DNA of 64,000 nucleotides, taken from NCBI RefSeq assembly GCF_000284295.1, contig NC_017093.1, forward strand, positions 5,580,001 through 5,644,000, in the 5' to 3' direction. This stretch comes from Actinoplanes missouriensis 431. Its GTDB lineage: Bacteria; Actinomycetota; Actinomycetes; Mycobacteriales; Micromonosporaceae. The notes under the pieces are model-generated. The model saw nothing but the letters and a program-made list of their open reading frames with translations. It searched no databases and was not told the origin of the DNA. The position numbers were made by a program, and so were the translations under genes. Every line of letters begins with the position of its first letter. Position 1 is the stretch's first letter. This document shows positions 1-8,729 of the stretch, piece by piece.

Positions 1-189
1 GTCGGCGAGCGCGCGGCGGCGGGTCTCGTCGGTCAGGTCGCCGAACTCGGCGCGCTTGCCGTACCCGGCCAGCAGGAACCGGGTCTCCGGCGGGATCGCG
101 ATCCGGGAGTGCGCGTGCAGCATCAGCTGGAGCATGGTGGTGCCCGAGCGGGGGCAGCCGACCACGAAGACCGGGCGATCACTGGACAT
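1..189 (-). CDS. Sulfotransferase family protein, N-terminal part only
   Basis: Only the first 63 codons lie in the window; the gene runs off the left edge. The N-terminus carries the PAPS 5'-phosphosulfate loop CPRSGTT at about residues 12-18, followed by an LMLHAHSRIAIPPETRFLL stretch typical of bacterial sulfotransferases, which move sulfate from PAPS to a hydroxyl or amine. The first 45 residues are nearly identical to the complete paralogue at 31330-32337, and the bases around the start (GATCACTGGACATG) are shared too, so the ATG is well supported. Substrate unknown. Confidence 0.85.
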   Translation of the reverse strand, partial: MSSDRPVFVVGCPRSGTTMLQLMLHAHSRIAIPPETRFLLAGYGKRAEFGDLTDETRRRALAD

Positions 190-328
190 GACGACCACCG
201 TAAATACCCCGCGACGCCATGACGCTCCTTTCGCGATCTCCCCGGCGATCTTGGATACCAGGAAAAGATTTCGCAAAGTCTCTGTGCAGGGCGGATGCAC
301 ACGCTGTCGTGACGCTGAGAGTTACCTG

Positions 329-1216
329 TCAATCTTGACCCACGAGGTGAAGTTCCCCGGCCGGGACGCGCGCCGGGCGGGTGGAGAGCCAGCAGCCGGC
401 CACGATCAGGGCGAAGCCGGCCATTGTCGCGGCACCGATCTCCTCGTTCAGCAGGACCACGCCGAGGAGAAGAGCGACAACCGGATTGACGTACGTGACG
501 AGGCCCGCCCGACTCGACCCGGCGAGGACGATCAGCCGGTAGAAGGCGAGCAGCGCCACCGCGGTGCACAGCACGCCGAGCGCCACCAGCGCGGACCACG
601 CGTCGGTGCTGACCGGCTCGGAGGGGAGCCGGAGCAGGGCGAACGGCAGCAGCACCACCGTGGTGATGACCGTGGTGCCCACGGTCAGCGCCTCCGGCGG
701 GATGTCCGAGGCCGTCCGCTGCACCAGTATCGTCGCGACCGCGTAGCTGATCGCGGCGAGCAGCACCATCCCGGTGCCGAGCAGGCCGTACCCGTCGCCG
801 GAGACGTCCAGTCCGACGAGCACCACCACGCCGGTGAAGCCGATCGCCAGGCCGGCGGCCCGGAGCGGGGTGAGGGGTTCGGCGCGGGACAGCAGCAGCG
901 CGATCACGACCGGCTCGACGGCGATCAGGATGCCGGTGAGCGACGAGGAGATGTGCTGTTCCCCGTACGTGAGGAGGGTGAACGGCACGACGATGTGCAC
1001 CATCGCGATCAGCGTGACCACCCCCAGCCGGCCGCGCAGCGCCCCGAGCGTGCCGCGAGCCAGGGCGATCGGGATGAGCACGGCCGCCGCGATGGCGGTG
1101 CGCCCGGCGACCACGAGAACGGGCGAGAGGTCCTCGATCGCGATCTTGATGAGGAAGTACGGGATTCCCCAGAGGACGGAGACCAGGACGAAGAGCAACC
1201 AGGCGAGACGATTCAC
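329..1216 (-). CDS. EamA/DMT-family transporter
   Basis: About 295 residues with ten predicted membrane helices and two EamA-like halves, ending in a short polar tail. Members export amino acids, metabolites or drugs, or import small solutes; the substrate cannot be told here. I chose the GTG at 1216 (peptide M-NRLAWLLFVLVSVLWGIPYF) because a GGTGAGG ribosome binding site sits just upstream and the first helix starts at once. An in-frame start at 1258 would add 14 polar residues. The gene is divergent from the LysR gene, the usual arrangement for a LysR-controlled exporter. Confidence 0.88.
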   Translation of the reverse strand: MNRLAWLLFVLVSVLWGIPYFLIKIAIEDLSPVLVVAGRTAIAAAVLIPIALARGTLGALRGRLGVVTLIAMVHIVVPFTLLTYGEQHISSSLTGILIAVEPVVIALLLSRAEPLTPLRAAGLAIGFTGVVVLVGLDVSGDGYGLLGTGMVLLAAISYAVATILVQRTASDIPPEALTVGTTVITTVVLLPFALLRLPSEPVSTDAWSALVALGVLCTAVALLAFYRLIVLAGSSRAGLVTYVNPVVALLLGVVLLNEEIGAATMAGFALIVAGCWLSTRPARVPAGELHLVGQD

Positions 1217-1286
1217 GACCTGAGCCTCACCCCGTACGGTGATAAGCGGTAGTGACAACCTGCTGTTGGCGTTTTAAGGAAAACTG

Positions 1287-2192
1287 ATGATCGACGCGCG
1301 TCGCCTCCAGATGCTGGCCGAGGTCGCCCGGCACGGCAGCTTCAACCGGGCCGCCGCTGAGCTGCGGCTCACCCCGTCCGCGGTGTCCCAGCAGATCAGC
1401 GCCCTGGAACGGGCCGTCGGCACGCCCGTGGTGCGGCGCAGCACCCGGGGCGTCGAGCTGACCGACGCCGGCCGGGTCCTCGTCGAGACGGCCGAGTCGA
1501 TCGCCGCCGAGCTGCTCTGCGCGCAGGCCGAGATCGAGAGGATCGCGGCGGCACGGACCGCGCGGCTCACCGTGGCCACCTTCACCAGCGGCGGCCAGCG
1601 GCTGCTGCCGCCGGCGCTCACCCGGTTCACCGCGGAGCATCCCGGCGCCGACCTCACCGTGATCGAGAGCGAGCCGCAGGAGAGCCTCGGGCTGGTCCGG
1701 ACCGGGGCCGCCGACATGGCGCTCGCCTACCACTACGACGGGCCTCCACCGATGCCGCCGGGCCTGGTCTGGACGCCGCTGGTCGAGGACCCGATGTGGA
1801 TCGTCTTCCCGGACGGGCACCCGCTCGCCGACCGGTCGTCGATCACCATCGCCGAGCTCGCCGGCGAGCGCTGGGTGCACGGCTGCCTCGTCGTCGGCGA
1901 CATGCTGGACCACTACGCGGCGATGGCCGGGTTCGAGGTCCGCGCCGCCTGCCGGGGCACCGATTACCAGTTCGCCCAGTCGCTGGTCCGGGCCGGCGTC
2001 GGGATCAGCATGATCCCGGAGGTGGCGCTCACCGCGGACCGCAGCGGGCTGACCGCGATCCGGCTCGCCCCGCCCGGCCCGTGCCGGTTCGTCGGCATCG
2101 CCACACCCCGTCGCCGCTCCCCCAACCCCCTGGTCACCGAGGTGACGCGGCTGCTGCGGGACACCGTGAGCGCGCTCGGCGTCAGAGCGTGA
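1287..2192 (+). CDS. LysR-family transcriptional regulator
   Basis: 301 residues, the usual LysR length. The winged helix-turn-helix is at about residues 1-60 (RRLQMLAEVARHGSFNRAAAELRLTPSAVSQQ region), followed by a periplasmic-binding-like effector domain at about 88-295. It is divergent from the EamA transporter with a gap of about 70 bp, so it probably controls that gene and itself from the shared intergenic region (inference). The 3' end overlaps the convergent GNAT gene by 11 bp. The effector is unknown. Confidence 0.92.
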   Translation: MIDARRLQMLAEVARHGSFNRAAAELRLTPSAVSQQISALERAVGTPVVRRSTRGVELTDAGRVLVETAESIAAELLCAQAEIERIAAARTARLTVATFTSGGQRLLPPALTRFTAEHPGADLTVIESEPQESLGLVRTGAADMALAYHYDGPPPMPPGLVWTPLVEDPMWIVFPDGHPLADRSSITIAELAGERWVHGCLVVGDMLDHYAAMAGFEVRAACRGTDYQFAQSLVRAGVGISMIPEVALTADRSGLTAIRLAPPGPCRFVGIATPRRRSPNPLVTEVTRLLRDTVSALGVRA

Positions 2193-2706
2193 TCCAGTAC
2201 CGCTTGACCCGGCCGATCTCGGAGTCGCGGATGTCCTCGAGGACGCCGCCCGCCCGCTCGATGACCCGCGCCGACGCCTCGTTCGTCAGGTCGCAGCTGA
2301 TCATCACCCGGTCGATGCCGAGCTTGCCGGCCTCGCCGAGCATCTCGCCGAGCGCCCAGGTCACCAGGCGCCGCCGGCGCGCCGAGGGGCGAATACCGTA
2401 CCCGATGTGGCCGCCGGCCCGGAACAGGAAGTCGTTGAGCGTGTGCCGCAGCGAGATCGCGCCCAGGTAGTCGTCGCCGTCCACGATCCACCGGTACGTG
2501 CAGTGCACCAGCCCCTCGGCCGGCGGGATCGATGTGTCCCCCTCGGCCAGCAGCCGGCTCACCCAGGCGGCGAACCCGGCCGGGGACACCACGTCGTCCT
2601 TCGGGCGCAGACCGGAGCCCGGCTGGTGCACCCCGTGCCCCCACTCGTCCCGGGATGCCAGCCAGGACGAGTGGAGGCGGACCGTCGGGCTGATCAGGTC
2701 AGGCAT
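2182..2706 (-). CDS. GNAT-family N-acetyltransferase
   Basis: 174 residues. The core GNAT fold is visible from the CTYRWIVDGDDYLGAISLRH strand onward, then a GYGIRPSARRRRLVTWAL acetyl-CoA-binding segment (about residues 103-120) and the NEASARVIERAGGVLED C-terminal motif. The family transfers acetyl groups from acetyl-CoA to amines; the substrate is not predictable. The loop is R-R-R-R-L rather than the canonical Q/R-x-x-G-x-G/A, a mild deviation. Ends convergent with, and overlapping, the LysR gene. Confidence 0.88.
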   Translation of the reverse strand: MPDLISPTVRLHSSWLASRDEWGHGVHQPGSGLRPKDDVVSPAGFAAWVSRLLAEGDTSIPPAEGLVHCTYRWIVDGDDYLGAISLRHTLNDFLFRAGGHIGYGIRPSARRRRLVTWALGEMLGEAGKLGIDRVMISCDLTNEASARVIERAGGVLEDIRDSEIGRVKRYWITL

Positions 2707-2731
2707 GCTCCGACCGTACCCAATGATGGTC

Positions 2732-3289
2732 TTAACCGGCGGCCATGGCGAGCAGCCTCTGGATCTGCGCCTGCCGGGTGGTGGTCATGGTCCCGGCGAG
2801 GCTCTTCGCGTCCGGGTGCGCGCCGCCGTCCGTCTCCAGGCGCAGCGTCTCCATGGCGTTGTGCAGGTTGCCGAGCAGGAGCGCGACAGCGATCCGATCG
2901 AGATCCGTGCCCGTCGCCGCCCGCAGCCCTTCGACGTCACCGGGCTGGAGCGCGTGCAGATCACCGTGACCGGCGTGCGGGGACGACCCGGAGGGCGCCG
3001 TCATCGGCTGATCCCAATCGGTCAGCCACTGCTTCATCGTGGCGGTCTCGGACTGCCACTGACCGCGCAGCTCGGCGGCCAGCGCACGCAGGCCGGGATT
3101 GACGGCGGACCGCTCGGCCACCGCCGCGACCTGCTCGCCCTCGGCGATCTGGGCCACGCTCATCTGCAGGAACATCACGTCGGTGTCGTTGTGCGCGGCG
3201 GGCTCCGCGCCGCACCCGGAGAGCAGCAGCGCGAGCAGCAGGAGGAGGCCTCCCGCTGCTCGCCGAGCCTGCCTCAGACGGCGGTCCAC
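2732..3289 (-). CDS. DUF305 domain lipoprotein
   Basis: 185 residues. A short basic N-terminus is followed by a Leu-rich signal and a lipobox (LLLSGC), so the mature protein is predicted to be lipid-anchored outside the membrane. The rest is a DUF305 ferritin-like helical domain: DVMFLQMSVAQIAEGEQV near the start and LLGNLHNAMETLRLE near the end. In the canonical family the first motif is F-x-x-x-M-x-x-H-H; the histidine pair is absent here, so metal binding may be altered. The GTG at 3289 overlaps the end of the upstream oxygenase gene, suggesting translational coupling. A start at 3346 would put 19 implausible residues before the signal. Confidence 0.82.
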   Translation of the reverse strand: MDRRLRQARRAAGGLLLLLALLLSGCGAEPAAHNDTDVMFLQMSVAQIAEGEQVAAVAERSAVNPGLRALAAELRGQWQSETATMKQWLTDWDQPMTAPSGSSPHAGHGDLHALQPGDVEGLRAATGTDLDRIAVALLLGNLHNAMETLRLETDGGAHPDAKSLAGTMTTTRQAQIQRLLAMAAG

Positions 3290-4038
3290 AGCGCCGCGAC
3301 GTACGGAGGCTCCCACCCGGTGATCGCGGTGTGCGCCTGACGGCACTGGTAGCTCTTGCCGGAGTACGTCACGCGGTCACCGACCTTGTACGCCGTGCCG
3401 GCCGCCCACGTGGTCGCGCCGGGGTTGCTGGTCGCCGTGGGACCAGGCGTGGGGCTGCTGGTGGGACCAGGCGTGGTGGGAGTAGGGGTAGGCGTGGTGG
3501 GGGTGGGCGTCGGGTTGCTGGTCCCGCCGCCGAAGTTCAGGTCCACACACGAGTAGAACGCGTTGATCGTGTCGGCGACGTTCCAGCGGGCGAGCACCGT
3601 CTGCCGGCCGGAGTAGCCGGAGAAGTTCACCGTGTGCGACTTGCTGGCCCCCGGCTGCGCGCCGTTGTCGTTGAAGGACGCCACCAGCTTGTTGCCGATG
3701 AAGTACTCCCAGGTCGACGTCGCGTGCCGTGCCGTGATCACCCAGTTGAAGGTGACGCTGGAGCCGACGTTCGCGGCCGGCCAGGCCTTGCTGTTGTCGT
3801 TGAGCACAGTGAAACGGCTGCCGCCTCCGTTGCACTGCGTCGAGCCCTTGGGGTTCTCCACGCTCTGGGGTTCGTAGACGATGTCGCCGCAGCCGGAGAC
3901 GGCGCCGCTCGCGCAGTTGGCCTGGCGGCTGGGCGGGGACGAGATGTATCCGTGGGCGGAGGCCGGAGAGACCGCGACGAACATCGATCCGGTGACGGCG
4001 GCGACGGTCAGGGCGGGCAGGGTGAATCTACGCTTCAT
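3274..4038 (-). CDS. AA10 lytic polysaccharide monooxygenase with C-terminal CBM5/12
   Basis: 254 residues. A signal peptide ends SPASA so that His29 becomes the mature N-terminus, as copper histidine-brace chemistry requires; the second brace residue is probably His105 in TARHATSTWEYFIG. The AA10 domain spans about 29-165, followed by a Pro/Thr linker of about 40 residues and a CBM5/12 domain (TTWAAGTAYKVGDRVTYSGK ... WEPP) at about 210-254. AA10 enzymes oxidatively cleave crystalline chitin or cellulose; the CBM5/12 favours chitin (inference). Secreted. An AT-rich inverted repeat lies upstream of the start. Confidence 0.95.
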   Translation of the reverse strand: MKRRFTLPALTVAAVTGSMFVAVSPASAHGYISSPPSRQANCASGAVSGCGDIVYEPQSVENPKGSTQCNGGGSRFTVLNDNSKAWPAANVGSSVTFNWVITARHATSTWEYFIGNKLVASFNDNGAQPGASKSHTVNFSGYSGRQTVLARWNVADTINAFYSCVDLNFGGGTSNPTPTPTTPTPTPTTPGPTSSPTPGPTATSNPGATTWAAGTAYKVGDRVTYSGKSYQCRQAHTAITGWEPPYVAALWTAV

Positions 4039-4098
4039 GAACTGCTCCTAGCTCGGGGATCGTTGGGGAGCGTGTTCATCAACGTAAATTAAGTCTTG

Positions 4099-4118
4099 TT
4101 AACAGTAAAGACTGTTAA
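4099..4118 (-). promoter_or_regulatory. Inverted repeat upstream of the AA10 oxygenase
   Basis: A perfect 8-bp inverted repeat, TTAACAGT-aaag-ACTGTTAA, sits about 60 bp upstream of the oxygenase start in an AT-rich island that contrasts with the surrounding GC-rich DNA. Position and symmetry suggest a repressor or activator operator. It does not match the TGGTCT/AGACCA direct repeats I recall from streptomycete chitinase promoters, so the regulator is unknown. Confidence 0.45.
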
Positions 4119-4157
4119 GGATTCTTTAGGATCTTCAGCCGCCCGCACGCCGGCGGC

Positions 4158-5609
4158 TCAGGCGCGCCTCTCCAGGAAGTCGTACACGTCGCGGTTGTCC
4201 ACACCCGGGAACGTCCCCGGCGGCAACGCCGCCAGCAGATGCGAGTGCACCCGCGCGCTCGGCCACGCGTTCCCCGCCCACCGGTCCACCAGCTCGGCCG
4301 GCGGCCGCCGGCAGCAGTCCGGATCCGGGCAGTTCGACACGGTACGCCCGGTGACGTCTCCGCCCCGGAACCACCGCGCATGCTCGTACGGCGTCCCCAC
4401 CGTCACCGAGAACAACCCGGCGCTCGTCGACTCCACGTGGACCGTGCACCAGTACGTCCCGGCCGTCGTGTCGGTGAACTGATAGAACGACGAGTACGGG
4501 TCGTCCGCCTCGAACACCGTCCGGGACGCCCACTTGCGGCACACCGGCTGACCCTCGATCGCCCCGGTCACGTCGGACGGGAAGCGCACGTTGTCGTTCT
4601 CGTACGCCTTGTACACGATCCCGCTCTCGTGCACCCGCGCGAAGTGCACCGGGATCCCGAAGTGGTGCGTCGCCAGATTGGTGAACCGGTGCGCCGCGGT
4701 CTCGTAGGAGACACCGAACGCGTCCCGGAAGTCGTCGATGGCGAGCGCCTTGTCCGCCTTCGCCGCGCTGAGGAACTCGGCCGCGAACTTCTCCGGCATG
4801 AGCAGCGCCGCCGCGAAGTAGTTGACCTCGACCCGCTGGCGCAGGAAGTCGCCGTAGTCGGCCGGGTCGTTGTGGCCGAGCACGAAGTGCCCGAGCGTCT
4901 GCAGCACCACGGCTCGCGGGTCGTGCCCCTTGCCGCTGGCCACCTGTGGGAGGAAGATCCGGCGATTTTTCAGGTCGGTGACGCTGCGGGTGGAGCTGGG
5001 CAGGTCGTTCACGTAGTGCAGCGTGAAGCCGATCTGGGCGGCGATGTCGAGGATGCCGCGCTGCGACAGGGGACCGGTGGTGTGCCGTACCGATCGAAGG
5101 ACGTTTGCCGCAGCCTGCTCGATCTCGGCGAAGTAGTTGTTCCGCTTGCGCATCTCCGCGCGCAGCTGCGCGTTCGCCCGGCGAGCCACCTCGGGGGTGG
5201 CGCTCTGCTCGGTGAGCACCCGGTTGAGCTCGCGGTGCATCCCGATCAGCGCCTCCAGCGCGTCGGCCGGCAGCCGCCGCCCGGCGCGCACGACCGGCAG
5301 GCCGAGCGCCTGGTAGGCCGGGTTCTGCTGGAAGTGCGCCAGCTCGATCTCCAGCCCGGCGCGGCGGCTCGGCGCCTCCGGGCGGAGAAGATCCTGCAGC
5401 GGTACGCCCAGGGCGCCCGCGATCGCCTGGAGCACCGAGAGCTTCGGCTCCCGTTTGCCGTTCTCGATCAGCGACAGCTGTGACGGGGCCCGTCCGACCG
5501 CGTCACTGAGCTGGTCGAGGGTCAGGCCCTTGGAGCGCCGCAGGTGACGGAGCCGCTGCCCGAGGGTCACCAGATCGACGGAGGGCTCGGCAGAAGATGA
5601 AGCGGTCAC
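4158..5609 (-). CDS. RamB/ScfR-type short-chain fatty acyl regulator (XRE HTH, IrrE-like domain)
   Basis: 483 residues from the GTG at 5609; the frame stays open to 5726, but those extra codons run into the aceA promoter. An XRE helix-turn-helix (LGQRLRHLRRSKGLTLDQLS ... LSLIENGKREP) spans about 12-70. A central IrrE/ImmA-like region (FVLGHNDPADYGDFLRQRVEVNYFAAALLMP) follows, where the zinc-protease H-E-x-x-H is replaced by LGHFVLGH. A cysteine-rich C-terminal domain with NCPDPDCCRRPP matches the RamB/ScfR architecture. RamB of Corynebacterium and its Mycobacterium homologue control aceA; this gene is divergent from aceA-aceB, so it is very likely their acetate-responsive regulator. Confidence 0.9.
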   Translation of the reverse strand: MTASSSAEPSVDLVTLGQRLRHLRRSKGLTLDQLSDAVGRAPSQLSLIENGKREPKLSVLQAIAGALGVPLQDLLRPEAPSRRAGLEIELAHFQQNPAYQALGLPVVRAGRRLPADALEALIGMHRELNRVLTEQSATPEVARRANAQLRAEMRKRNNYFAEIEQAAANVLRSVRHTTGPLSQRGILDIAAQIGFTLHYVNDLPSSTRSVTDLKNRRIFLPQVASGKGHDPRAVVLQTLGHFVLGHNDPADYGDFLRQRVEVNYFAAALLMPEKFAAEFLSAAKADKALAIDDFRDAFGVSYETAAHRFTNLATHHFGIPVHFARVHESGIVYKAYENDNVRFPSDVTGAIEGQPVCRKWASRTVFEADDPYSSFYQFTDTTAGTYWCTVHVESTSAGLFSVTVGTPYEHARWFRGGDVTGRTVSNCPDPDCCRRPPAELVDRWAGNAWPSARVHSHLLAALPPGTFPGVDNRDVYDFLERRA

Positions 5610-5623
5610 GTGTTTGACCGTAA

Positions 5624-5654
5624 CAGAAATTCTGCGTTTCTTTCCACGAGAAAG
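5624..5654. promoter_or_regulatory. Candidate operators in the regulator-aceA intergenic region
   Basis: Two small dyads lie between the divergent regulator and aceA: CAGAAATTCTG (5624-5634, perfect) and CTTTC-cacga-GAAAG (5640-5654). They are immediately upstream of the regulator start and about 110-140 bp upstream of aceA, a good place for a site controlling both. Whether they are bound by the RamB-type protein is inference. Confidence 0.4.
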
Positions 5655-5700
5655 GCCTTCAAGACCCTGGTCCGCATCCCCGAGAGTGAAGTTCTTCCCC

Positions 5701-5727
5701 CGGAACACCCGGAACACCCGGGACACG
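5701..5727 (+). repeat. Three 9-bp tandem repeats in the aceA leader
   Basis: CGGAACACC occurs twice head-to-tail and is followed by CGGGACACG. The units end about 38 bp before the aceA start, between the candidate operators and the ribosome binding site (AAAGGGAC). They could be a regulator site or simple slippage; the sequence alone does not decide. Confidence 0.4.
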
Positions 5728-5764
5728 CCGGAAGAACGCGACAGGGCAGGAAAGGGACTTCGTC

Positions 5765-7051
5765 ATGACTGAGCTGACCGACAACCGTGGCGGTACCGCA
5801 GAGGACCTCACTCGGGAATGGGCCAGTGATCCCCGCTGGACCGGCGTCAAGCGCGACTACACCGCTCAGGACGTCGTGAAGCTGCGGGGCACCCTGCAGG
5901 AGCGGCACACCCTCGCCGAGCGCGGCGCCGCGAAGCTGTGGAGCCTGCTGAACACCGAGGACTACATCAACGCCCTCGGCTCGCTGACCGGCGGCCAGGC
6001 GACCCAGATGGTGCGCGCCGGCCTGAAGGCGATCTACCTCTCCGGCTGGCAGGTCGCGGCCGACGCGAACCTCTCCGGCCACACCTACCCGGACCAGTCG
6101 CTCTACCCGGCGAACTCGGTTCCCGCGGTGGTCCGCCGGATCAACAACGCGCTGCTGCGCGCCGACCAGATCGACACCGCGGCCGGCCGGTACGAGCGTG
6201 ACTGGTTCGCCCCGATCGTCGCCGACGCGGAGGCCGGCTTCGGTGGCCCGCTCAACGCGTTCGAGCTGATGAAGGCCATGATCGCGGCGGGCGCGGCGGG
6301 CGTGCACTGGGAGGACCAGCTGGCCAGCGAGAAGAAGTGCGGCCACCTCGGCGGCAAGGTTCTCATCCCCACGCAGCAGCACATCCGTACCCTCAACGCC
6401 GCCCGTCTCGCGGCGGACGTCGCCGGCGTGCCCACCCTGGTCATCGCCCGCACCGACGCGCTCGCGGCGGACCTGCTGACCACCGATGTGGACGAGCGCG
6501 ACAAGCCGTTCCTGACCGGTGAGCGCACCAGCGAGGGCTTCTTCCGGGTGCGTCCCGGTGACGACGCGGCGATCGCCCGCGGTGTCGCCTACGCCGACTA
6601 CTCGGACCTGCTCTGGGTGGAGACCGGCAAGCCCGACCTGGCGTTCGCGAAGAAGTTCGCCGAGGCGGTGCACGCCAAGCACCCGGGCAAGATGCTGGCC
6701 TACAACTGCTCGCCGTCGTTCAACTGGAAGAAGAACCTGGACGACGCCGACATCGCCCGCTTCCAGAAGGAGCTCGGCGCGATGGGCTACAAGTTCCAGT
6801 TCGTCACCCTCGCCGGCTTCCACGCGCTCAACCACTCGATGTTCGAGCTCGCCAAGGGCTACGCCGAGACCGGCATGACCGCGTACGTGAAGCTGCAGGA
6901 GGCCGAGTTCGCGGCCGAGACCGACGGCTACACCGCGACCAAGCACCAGGCCGAGGTCGGCACCGGGTACTTCGACGCCGTCTCCACCGCGCTGAACCCG
7001 CAGAGCTCCACCACCGCCCTGTCCGGCAGCACCGAGGCGGAGCAGTTCTGA
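5765..7051 (+). CDS. aceA: Isocitrate lyase
   Basis: 428 residues, the usual length of the short bacterial enzyme. The catalytic signature KKCGHLGGK lies near residues 190-198, with the active-site cysteine at about 192. WVETGKPDL, NCSPSFNW and FQFVTLAGFH complete the TIM-barrel fingerprint. The enzyme cleaves isocitrate to glyoxylate and succinate, allowing growth on acetate or fatty acids. A good AAAGGGAC site precedes the ATG. The malate synthase gene begins 1 bp after its stop, so the two are surely co-transcribed. Confidence 0.98.
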   Translation: MTELTDNRGGTAEDLTREWASDPRWTGVKRDYTAQDVVKLRGTLQERHTLAERGAAKLWSLLNTEDYINALGSLTGGQATQMVRAGLKAIYLSGWQVAADANLSGHTYPDQSLYPANSVPAVVRRINNALLRADQIDTAAGRYERDWFAPIVADAEAGFGGPLNAFELMKAMIAAGAAGVHWEDQLASEKKCGHLGGKVLIPTQQHIRTLNAARLAADVAGVPTLVIARTDALAADLLTTDVDERDKPFLTGERTSEGFFRVRPGDDAAIARGVAYADYSDLLWVETGKPDLAFAKKFAEAVHAKHPGKMLAYNCSPSFNWKKNLDDADIARFQKELGAMGYKFQFVTLAGFHALNHSMFELAKGYAETGMTAYVKLQEAEFAAETDGYTATKHQAEVGTGYFDAVSTALNPQSSTTALSGSTEAEQF

Positions 7052-7052
7052 C

Positions 7053-8678
7053 ATGGGCGGCGAAGAGGTCACCATCACGGGCACCACCGACGGCCGCTAC
7101 TCCGAGATCCTCACCCCCGAGGCCGTCGCCTTCATCGTGGCGCTGGACCGCGAGTTCGGCGCCCGCCGGGTGCAGCTGCTGGAGCGCCGCCGGCGCCGCC
7201 GGGCCACCCGGACCACCGACCTGGACTTCCTGATCTCCACCCGGCACATCCGGGACGACCTGTCCTGGCAGGTCGCCCCGGCCGCGCCGGACCTCACCGA
7301 CCGGCGGGTCGAGATCACCGGCCCGCCGGAACGGAAGATGACCATCAACGCGCTGAACTCGGGCGCTCGCGTGTGGATGGCCGACTTCGAGGACGCCACC
7401 GCTCCCACCTGGGAGAACGTCGTCCTCGGCCAGGCCAACCTGCGCGACGCGCTGGACGGGACGCTGGGCTTCACGGCGGCCGACGGCAAGAAGTACGAGA
7501 TCGGCGCGACGATGCCGACGATCATGGTCCGGCCGCGCGGCTGGCACCTGCCCGAGTGTCACCTGCGGATCGGCGGCCGGGCCGTCTCCGCGTCCCTGTT
7601 CGACTTCGGCCTGTACCTCTACCACTGCGGGCAGAAGCAGATCGACCGGGGCAGCGGGCCGTACTTCTACCTGCCGAAGATGGAGTCGCACCTGGAGGCC
7701 CGCCTCTGGAACGACGTCTTCCTCTACGCGAGTGAGTACCTCGGCATCCCGCGCGGCACGATCCGGGCCACCGTGCTGATCGAGACGATCAACGCGGCGT
7801 TCGAGATGGAAGAGATCCTGTACGAGCTGCGCGAGCACTCGGCCGGCCTGAACGCGGGCCGCTGGGACTACCTGTTCAGCATGATCAAGAACCGTCCGGA
7901 CGTGGTCCTGCCCGAGCGTTCCCAGGTCACCATGACGGCGCCGTTCATGCGGGCGTACACCGAACTGCTGGTCCGCACCTGCCACAAGCGCGGCGCCCAC
8001 GCGATCGGCGGGATGGCCGCGGTCGTCCCGAGCCGTGACCCGGTCGCCGCGAAGCGGGCGCTGAACCAGGTCCGCCAGGACAAGCGCCGGGAGGTCGGCG
8101 ACGGCTTCGACGGCTCCTGGGTGGCGCACCCGGGTCTCGTCGAGACCTGCCGCGAGGTGTTCGACCAGTGGCTCGGCGACGAGCCGCACCAGATCGTGCG
8201 CAAGCGCGAGGACGTGCGGGTCACCGCGGCCGACCTGCTGGACGTGCGGAACTCGGACGTCACCGTCAGCGAGGTCGCGCTGCGGACGAACGCGAGCGTC
8301 GCGCTGCGCTACATCGCGGCGTGGCTCGGCGGCCGCGGCGCGGTCGCTCTCGGCGGGCTCATGGAGGACGCCGCCACCGCGGAGATCTGCCGCGCGCAGC
8401 TCTGGCAGTGGATCTCCTCGGGAACGCTCACCGACTACGGCGTGCCGGTCACGGCCGCCCTGGTCACCAGAATGCTCCGCGAGGAACTGGACGTGCTCAG
8501 CGAGACCGGCGCGCTGGACGAGGACGCGGCCCGGTGTTTCGGCCAGGCCCGGACGCTGCTGACCGTCCTGCTCACCGAGCGGACCTGCCCGGAGTTCCTC
8601 ACCCTGCCGGCCTATCTTCGGCACCTGTCCGGTGGGGCGACGGCTCCGGTCACCACTCAGGCTCCTGTCGCGGCCTGA
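7053..8678 (+). CDS. aceB: Malate synthase A
   Basis: 541 residues, matching the A-type enzyme. The family signature REHSAGLNAGRWDYLF is at about residues 260-275, and the conserved TINALNSGARVWMADFEDA segment is near 92-110. It condenses glyoxylate with acetyl-CoA to give malate and CoA, completing the bypass started by isocitrate lyase. The start almost abuts the aceA stop, indicating translational coupling. A perfect hairpin follows the stop. Confidence 0.98.
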   Translation: MGGEEVTITGTTDGRYSEILTPEAVAFIVALDREFGARRVQLLERRRRRRATRTTDLDFLISTRHIRDDLSWQVAPAAPDLTDRRVEITGPPERKMTINALNSGARVWMADFEDATAPTWENVVLGQANLRDALDGTLGFTAADGKKYEIGATMPTIMVRPRGWHLPECHLRIGGRAVSASLFDFGLYLYHCGQKQIDRGSGPYFYLPKMESHLEARLWNDVFLYASEYLGIPRGTIRATVLIETINAAFEMEEILYELREHSAGLNAGRWDYLFSMIKNRPDVVLPERSQVTMTAPFMRAYTELLVRTCHKRGAHAIGGMAAVVPSRDPVAAKRALNQVRQDKRREVGDGFDGSWVAHPGLVETCREVFDQWLGDEPHQIVRKREDVRVTAADLLDVRNSDVTVSEVALRTNASVALRYIAAWLGGRGAVALGGLMEDAATAEICRAQLWQWISSGTLTDYGVPVTAALVTRMLREELDVLSETGALDEDAARCFGQARTLLTVLLTERTCPEFLTLPAYLRHLSGGATAPVTTQAPVAA

Positions 8679-8690
8679 CGCGGTGAAGGG

Positions 8691-8720
8691 GAGGCGGGGT
8701 GGCTCGAGCCACCCCGCCTC
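8691..8720 (+). terminator. Terminator after aceAB
   Basis: A 15-bp perfect palindrome (GAGGCGGGGTGGCTC and its complement) with almost no loop, followed by TTTGCTG, 12 bp after the aceB stop. It can also serve the convergent gene on the other strand, so it is probably bidirectional. Confidence 0.85.
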
Positions 8721-8729
8721 TTTGCTGCT

